A stretch of 64,000 bases of DNA from Garcia nutans (lineage: Eukaryota; Streptophyta; Magnoliopsida; Malpighiales; Euphorbiaceae). The notes below the pieces were generated by a model that ran no database searches, was not told the origin of the DNA, and worked only from the letters and a program-made list of their open reading frames with translations. Positions 57,400-64,000 of this stretch are shown here, one piece after another. The stretch covers positions 3,728,001 through 3,792,000 of the forward strand of contig CANTUV010000003.1 of assembly GCA_947685225.1 (NCBI GenBank), written 5' to 3'. Within the stretch, counting starts at the first letter, position 1; every line of letters starts with the position of its first letter. The position numbers were made by a program, and so were the translations under genes.

Positions 57400-58090
57400 T
57401 CAGGTCGAGAATTCAAAACCAGTCTTAGATCGAGCACTAATCTAGTTTTGGGTTGAGAATCCAGTCTTGGATCGAGCACCCTAATCCAGTTTCGGGTTGA
57501 GCACCCTAATCCAGTTTTGGGTCGAGCACCCTAATCCAATTTCGGGTTGAGCACCCTAATCCAGTTTTGGATCGAGCACCCTAATCTAGTTTTGTAATCT
57601 AGTCTTTGGTCGAGTACCCTAATCCTGTATTGGGTTTAGTACCCTAATCCTGTATTGGGTCAAGTACCCAAACCCAAATTCAGTATCGTGTTAAGAACCC
57701 AAAATCTAATTCGAGTCTAAAATCCAAATAAGCTCGGGTCCAGAACGCAAAATATTTTTGAGTTTAGAACTCAATCCAGGTCCAGAACTTAAATCAATCA
57801 GGGTCCAAAACCAGAACTAGCTCGGGTCCAGAACCCAAAAATTTTTTGAGTCTAGAATCAATCTGGGTCCAAAACCTGAATCAATCTGGGTCCAAAACCC
57901 AAGCATCTTAGGTCCAAAACCCAAATCATTTTCAAGTCCAGAACTCGATTCGGGTTAAGAATCCAAAACAATTCTAGTCCAGAGCCCAAACCAACTTGAG
58001 TCTAGAACCCAAAATATTTTCGAGTCTAGAACTCAATCCAAGTCCAAAACCCAATCCAATCCAACCTAGGATCCAAAACTCATCTATGCC
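57400..58090 (+). repeat. Diverged GGTCCAGAACC / GGGTCGAGCACCC tandem array of Tat-2
   Basis: The first half uses TTTCGGGTTGAGCACCCTAA units of about 30 bp; the second uses CTCGGGTCCAGAACCCAAA and AGTCTAGAACTCAATC. It is the same family of repeat as 20735-21690 and sits in the same position before the LTR. Confidence 0.85.
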
Positions 58091-58160
58091 CAAAATGAGC
58101 TCAAACTCATATTACTTTTCACTCTGAATAAATCAAAGATCGTTCAAGCAAGAGGAAAAC

Positions 58161-60299
58161 TATAGACCCTTGATTTTGGCCCTAAGCTAGTTCGGTTCTA
58201 ATTAAAGGTGGCCTAAGTACTTATTGGTCCATTCTTAACAGCTTAAAACTATTTTAAGCTTTTAATTTGACTGGTCCAATTTTTAAGGCCTAATATAGGA
58301 TGGTTCAATCTTTAAAACCCTAAATAGGTTTGTTTTGAAGGTTTGGTCGGCCCTAATTCAACATGGGGGATAATTGCACTTCATGGGTGTACCCATGCCA
58401 AATTGGGCTTGCCAATTCGATATGGGATATTGAATTGGGATGGCCCAATTTGATATGGGACTCTCCCAAAATGAATTAGGAAGCCCAATTCAATATGGGG
58501 AGGTCCCATATCAAATTGGGCCTTCCCCAATTCGATATGGGACCCTAATCTGGCGTGGAAACTAATTTGTTGGACTACATATCAAATTAGGGGAATATGA
58601 ATTTGATATGGAGTTTATGAATTTTGATTTCAAGTCAGATTATAAGAATTTTAGTTCGACATTGTCACTGTTTTTCATGAATTCAAATTGTTTAAATTTG
58701 ATATGCCTCAGGAAAATTATGATTAAGAAGGAAACCAAATACACTAAGCATTAAACCCTAGCAACGAGCAATAATCTAATACACTAAGCATTAAACCCTA
58801 GCAATTAAGTAATCAGAGACACAAAACATCAAACTAAGAAGGTGATAAATGACTGTCTTCATTCTGTTCAACCGAGATTTAACCATTAGTGCAATATGTA
58901 GCTTGGATCAACACAAAAAATAAGTGTAGCCAACAACGGAGGTTTGCAATCCCTTATTTAATCTATTTTAAATTCACGGTACCTCACCCGTTATTAATTC
59001 ATTGAATTGTTTTATTTCATTCTTGTATTTTTGTACAATGTCCAACAACTTTGTTTCAGAATCCAACAATTAATTTATATCCAGCAAACTACCTATCACA
59101 GTAACAGTAATAGTCGGTCACATGAAATATTAATTTGAATTAAATATCTAGTAGCTCAAAGTTTATAAATATGATTACAGTAGCTTGGTTTTTCAAATAT
59201 AATTACAGTAACTTTATTTTCCACCGAGTATAATCATACAGTATGTCTCATATAATCATCCAGTAGCCCATTTCTTAAAACCCTAAAACCAGTTTTCAAA
59301 TAACCAAAATCCTAGTCCAGTAGTCTATTTCTTAAAACCTCAAAAACCCTAAAACAGTTTTCAATCATAAAACTCTAAAACCCAGTTTTCAAAATATTAA
59401 AAAGAAATCTATTTTTCTAAAATTAAAACCTTAACACTATTTTCAAAAAAAACCCTAATTTCCCAATAAAATCATATCATGTAAACTGTCTACCTTTCGA
59501 GGGCGCTGCCCCTTAACCTCCACCCGCTAATCGACTAGCAAGACTGCTGTATGCGATCCCTCCTCAATGGAGCTAATATTTATGTGTGGATTATAATTCT
59601 TTGTGATTTACTTTGCTTCTTTTTATTAAGCTCTAATTTATTAATTTTTTTATGATTAAACTATGTGTTTTGATTATTTATTTTGCTATGAATGGTTGAA
59701 TGGAATTGCAATTTTTATTTGGATTTTAAGGATTGTAAAAGGCATGTTTCCACACTATGTGGGTGTCTTATTTAGTTTGTTATTTAATTTATTTTACAGA
59801 CTTTAGAACTATTGTAAAGGACACATTTTCACCAATTGGTGGGTGTCCTATTTTATTTATTTGTATGAACACTTGCAGATTGCAAGGGTATGTTTTCATC
59901 TAAGGATGGGTACCCATTTTTTTTGTGATGTACCCTTCCCTTATTTTATGGATAAGTATATTTTATTTTATAATTGCATGTAGTATGGATAATATCATAA
60001 TATTTAAGAATTCAATAATATTTAGATCTAAAAAGGAGGTCAATTCTAATGAACTAGGCATTCTAGGGGTGCTGGGCCATTTCTCAACTTCCCTATGATA
60101 CCCAACTTTTCAAACCCATTAGGGGGTTAGGAATTCTTTAGGAATCAGTCATCCACTCCTTTCTTTTTCCAAGCCTCTCCGGGTGGCGACTCCATTTTCT
60201 CTGGGTTTAGGCCCGTGGTCTCTAAGTTCCTGAGTCTAACAGTGTCAAAGTTGCAAGAACCATTCCACCGAGAGTGAGGGGTGAAAAACCCCGCTCACA
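58161..60299 (+). repeat. Tat-2 3' LTR
   Basis: 2139 bp, from TATAGACCC to CACA. It shares with the Tat-1 LTR the AAACCCTA motif cluster (59275-59460), the GGCATGTTTCCA units (59745-59900) and the last 280 bp. Near 58340-58560 is a set of AATTCGATATGGG/CCCATATCAAATT units in both orientations. TGGCGACTCC is at 60184. Confidence 0.78.
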
Positions 60300-61841
60300 G
60301 GCTTAGAAAAGGGAAAATTGAGAGAATATGTTTTAATTTTTGTTTTAACCTTTAAACACCTTAAAATGTAGTCCTAATGTATGTTATACATTCACATTTT
60401 GAATAGGTGTTGAGTAGGAAGTTATTTCATCAACTTGGTGGTGAAGAACATTTGGATCAAGTAGTGAGAGGTAGTACTTTTAGCTTGAAGTGCATTTAAA
60501 AAAGGTTAGTGCATACTTTAATATTGAATGTGGTTAATTTCATGGATTTTAAGCATAATATATTTCATTATTTGAATGTGATGTGATACTTGATTAATGT
60601 GAATGTATGTGTTTGGCATTGTTTGAAGTAACAATGCTTGGTTTGCATTGATAATGACATGATAAGTCATTGGAGAATGGCTAAATGCGATGTGTGTGTA
60701 AAATGAAAAAGTACAAAGTGTACACAAAAATGTGAAAGTGAGCCACTTTAAAAGTTGCGATGATGTGATTTATGAGTCTAAAATATGAAAATGAATAAGA
60801 AATGTGGAATATGAGGAAATATGTTGCATGTCACCTTATATAGGGTTTAGCTCTAGATTATTGTTGTTGAATTTTTTTATGTCTTCGGGTCAGACACGCT
60901 TTTGTCATGTACTTATTACGCCTTAGAGTGAGACACGCTAGTGTCATAGACTCATTACGCCTTCAGGTGAGATACGTTAGTGTCATAGATGAATGAAATA
61001 ACTCAAGATAATATTTCTGGAACTAGACCACGTTATAAGGATTTTTGGGCCTAATGAATGTGGATAATTTATATGTTGATAACAATGTTTATATGTTGTT
61101 TGACATTTGTCGTATAGTGCATTTGTGGCATTGCAGATGAAATGTAACTTATGTTATATCAAAGTATGTACTATTAGATGAAATGCTTAGCATGAGTGAA
61201 ATTCATCGCGCAGGTGATAGGGTAGATCTGGGAGATCCGAAAAAGTGGTACTAGACCACCCCAGGTCTAGGTTATAGTTTATTATGTGTGAAGATCTTTG
61301 AGCTGCCGCGGATCAATGCCACTTGCATATCATGTATACACTTTAAATTTTTTATAATACATTTGAGTATGTACATTATATATATAACCATATATGTGGT
61401 GTAAATTATAAGGTTTTTCTTTTGTGTAAAATGTTGAAAAAAATGGGACTTATAAATATATATATGGATGTGTTTTTGGTGAAATGTTGGTAGATTGAGT
61501 CATTGGGCTATTTTGGAGAAATGTATGCATTGAATAAATAATTAGGAGTGTATTTTAATTGTTGTTTGTGATATTTGAAATATGAGATTAGCCAAAATAC
61601 AGATAAAATACTAGCAAATTTTTCCTAAAGAATTTCTTTTTAATATATATTTTTACTTTTCAAATCACTAATGACTACTTTTATTTATTTATTAAAACAT
61701 ATTTTAAGTGTTTTAATTGCTTATCATGAAATTATGAAAACTTTTAGAAAGATTATACTGTGACATTTTTATATTTTATATATGTATTTTACATATACCG
61801 TGTGTATATATTATACATATATAAGATGTAAGGGTGTTACA
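60300..61841 (+). repeat. Tekay-B 5' LTR, right part
   Basis: Ends GGGTGTTACA at 61841. Landmarks in order: TTTTGAATAGGTGTTGAG (60400), tandem slot of ACGCCTT(A/C)(A/G)G and GAGACACGCTAGTGTCATAG units (60880-61000), and ATCGCGCAGGTGATAGGG (61204). About 1.1 kb of the left part is missing relative to Tekay-A. Confidence 0.82.
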
Positions 61842-61848
61842 TTTATTT

Positions 61849-61861
61849 TGATATCAGAGCC
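61849..61861 (+). promoter_or_regulatory. Tekay-B primer-binding site, tRNA-Met type
   Basis: TGATATCAGAGCC, one base from the usual site, a few bases after the LTR end. Confidence 0.8.
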
Positions 61862-62012
61862 TAGGTTTGAGGTTCTCGACCTAGATGGGTTTTTAAAGAG
61901 AGAAAAATGGGATTTTAAATGTGATTTTAAAGTGTCATATATGCATTTGCACTGGTACTTGAACTGGTATTTGATGTGGCAATGCTTTCTGTGTTTATAG
62001 ATATTGGCAGAC

Positions 62013-63240
62013 ATGGCCTCTCGGATGCATCAGTATAGGGAGGGGAGTACAGAGAATGCTGCTCCTGACGAGAGTGTTATAGGAGCCAATACTGAGATTG
62101 ATGGGGTGGCATTTGTGCCAATTAGACCAGCGATTAAGGAGGTTCTACCTGGTTAGGTATAACATATGGTGGAACTGTTATGACAGGCTTTGATACAACA
62201 ACCACGGCCATAGCCACAGCCATAGCAGGAGTTGTCGATTAAAAAATATGATAAGTTAAGGAAGCACGGAGCTACAGATTTCTTTAGCACTACTAATCCA
62301 ATTGTAGCAGACTAATGGATGGATATAGTTCAGACAGTGTTTATTCAATTGTAGGCTAGTGTGAAAGAGAAGTTTGATTACGCCAAGTCTCTTCTACAGG
62401 GGGATGCTTATGAGTGGTGGAAGACAATTTTCCATGGAATGGCTAATCCTCCAGTGCTGACATATGATGATTTCTTGCAAGAATTCAAGAAAAAATATAC
62501 CCCTCGGGAATATAAAGATGCCAAGAAGAATGAGTTTTTGAGTTTGAAGCAATAATTAAAGACAGTGATAGATTATGAGAGCAAGTACATAGGAGGGATT
62601 GTGATAGATGAGATTGATAGGTGCCAGAGGTTTGAGGAGGGTATGAGGCCATCAATTATGTGCCAGGTGTCTGGAAGTCAATATGAGGATTTCTCTCGAT
62701 TGGTATCTACTGCTAGAAATGTGGAAAAGGCTCAGGGGATTACAGCTGCAGCCAGAGTACAGAGTAGAGACAGGAGACCTCAGTCAAAGGCAGGGTCATC
62801 ATCATCTAAGAGGGGCCGAGGGAGTATTTCTAGAGGTCTGATAGAGGCCAGGGGCAATTTGGTAGGGGGTTTCAGCAGCAAAGGTAGAGATAGGGACCTG
62901 CTGTTTTGATGGCTAGCACTCCGACCCTCAGTTATACAGAGATCTCTTCCACCCACTTGTACCAGTGTAGTCGAATTCACATGGGTGTTTGTTTGGGTAC
63001 TAGTCCATCATCAGCTAGTTATTTTAGATATGGGTCCCATGATCATTTTATCATAGATTCTCAAGAGCCACCAGTAGATAGATAGACTGAGATAACAGTT
63101 TCTAGACCCAGTGATAGAGTGGGTCGAGGTGGCAGAGGTTTTAGGGGTGGTAGATTTGGATCAAGTCAAAGAGGGGGATCCAGTCAGAGAGAGGGTTCTA
63201 TAGTGTGGATTAGTAGATCAGAGCAAGCAGGGTCATTGCA
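62013..63240 (+). pseudogene. Tekay-B gag, many stops
   Basis: Starts ATGGCCTCTCGG at 62013. Clearly aligned to Tekay-A gag: KFDYAKSLLQGDAYEWWKT, KKYTPREYKDAKKNEFLSL, IDRCQRFEEGMRPSIMCQV. Many in-frame stops occur between 62150 and 62360 and at 62553. The zinc-knuckle region is scrambled (near 62985-63070), and a deletion removes part of the domain after 62570. The tail has the same Gly/Arg-rich repeats. Confidence 0.85.
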
Positions 63241-64000
63241 GAGAGTATATATGATGCAGCAGCAGCCGAGTGCTTTTGATGTTGTAGCTGGTATACTCTT
63301 TTCACTCGGTATTTTTATGTATGCATTGATTGATCCTAAATCGATGTATTCATACATTAGTGCATCTATCCTACCTGTGTGTGATATGCATTCTGAGTCA
63401 TTAGGGTTTGATGTGCTAGTGACCAATCCTTTAGGGCATAGTGTGGTAGTTATTAGGGTACAATAAGATAGTCCAGTTGTTATACATGATGAGGAGTTTC
63501 TCGGTGATTTGATTAAGATGCCTTTTAGGGAGTATGATGTGATTTTGGGTATGGATTGGTTATCTAGATATGGGGCTATGGTAGACTGTTAGCAAAAATA
63601 TGTTACTCTGAAAATATGTGATGGGAAAGACATTGTGGTATCTGGTCAGCAGAGACACCTCGCATCATTATTTGTTTCAGCTATATCAGCCAAGAGGATG
63701 ATTTGGAAGGGGTGTGAGGAATATTTGGCTTATGATATAGATACTAGGGTAGTGGGGTCTCAGCTGGACAATATACCTACTACAGCAGAGTTTCCTGATG
63801 TGTTCCCTGATGATTTTCCAGGATTAACACCAGAGAGAGAGAGGTGGAGTTTGGTATCAATTTGATGTCAGGTGCCACTCCCATCTCTATCACTCCTTAT
63901 CGGATGACATCTATTGAATTAAAGGAGTTAAAGGTATAGTGCAGAAACTGCTCAATAAAGGGTTTTATTCACCTAGTGTATCACCGTGGGAGCACCAGTA
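63241..64000 (+). pseudogene. Tekay-B protease and start of RT, decayed, runs off window
   Basis: Reads through from gag without the stop that separates gag and pol in Tekay-A (CAG here). The protease motif is LIDPKSMYSYIS, with the active-site Gly changed to Lys. Stops at about 63464 and 63590 and a frameshift near 63835 follow, then sequence matching the RT approach region (GATPISITPYRM). The window ends just inside RT. Confidence 0.82.

Larger units (their letters stand above)
56666..60299 (+). mobile_element. Tat-2, 3' end of a second Tat/Ogre element
   Basis: Sequence: an unassigned part (56666-57400) with a PPT-like CACAGGGGGCAAAGAG near 57201, the GGTCCAGAACC array (57400-58090), the purine tract AGCAAGAGGAAAAC, and a 3' LTR starting TATAGACCC at 58161 (first G changed to A). 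It lacks pol. It lies between the Tekay-C LTR and the Tekay-B LTR. Confidence 0.72.
60300..64000 (+). mobile_element. Tekay-B, decayed Tekay chromovirus, right end outside window
   Basis: The right part of a 5' LTR (60300-61841), a primer site, gag and protease with many stops, and the start of RT at the window end. It is colinear with Tekay-A but clearly older. Tat-2 replaced or interrupted the left part of its LTR. Confidence 0.85.

Overview
This window is plant nuclear DNA, most likely from a dicot. It is A+T-rich and consists almost entirely of transposable elements. The evidence for a plant is the set of families present: CACTA (En/Spm) DNA transposons with TNP2, PF03004, DUF4218 and DUF4216 genes, and plant-specific Ty3-gypsy lineages (Tat/Ogre, Athila, and Tekay/Del chromoviruses). 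I see no intact host gene, tRNA or rRNA. The only host-gene material is a two-exon fragment of a RABC2-type Rab GTPase carried next to a transposase.

The layout is a deep nest. From outside to inside: Tekay-B (5' LTR remnant, PBS, decayed gag and protease, 60300-64000) is cut by Tat-2 (3' end only, 56666-60299). Tat-2 is cut by a 5'-truncated Tekay-C LTR (54280-56665). That LTR is cut by Tat-1 (10022-54279). Tat-1 holds a decayed pol, two spliced antisense plant-mobile-domain genes, tandem repeats and a 3' LTR split into 21768-22028 and 52258-54279. Tat-1 is invaded three times: on the left by CACTA-1 (window start to 10021), in an antisense gene by a solo Tekay LTR (14811-17285), and in its 3' LTR by an Athila element (22029-52257). 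The Athila element contains CACTA-2 (27901-51062, 3-bp duplication ATT). CACTA-2 contains Tekay-A (33565-43390, duplication ATATA), a complete chromovirus whose LTRs differ by roughly 1.3 percent. The chain Tekay-B > Tat-2 > Tekay-C > Tat-1 > Athila > CACTA-2 > Tekay-A is seven levels deep.

The most gene-like content is in the two CACTA elements. CACTA-1 has a TNP2 gene whose four exons can be placed exactly, with one stop, followed in the same direction by a PF03004-type gene that runs off the left edge. It also carries the RABC2 fragment and a terminal array of GCGACGG repeats. CACTA-2 has a broken TNP2 on the minus strand. Diverging from it is a 12-exon gene encoding a PF03004-like region, a DUF8039-like region and a C-terminal Ulp1 (C48) SUMO-protease domain with all catalytic residues present. 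Both terminal regions of CACTA-2 are packed with palindromic CAGACAACGG repeats.

The retroelements are in different states of decay. Tekay-A is young, with two stops that look like CAG to TAG changes. Tat-1 pol has four internal stops and an altered integrase catalytic Asp. Athila has lost everything between the protease and the integrase C-terminus, and no 3' LTR was recognised. Tekay-B is heavily decayed. Exact splice sites, LTR ends and duplications below were read by eye; family names rest on recognised motifs, not on database searches.
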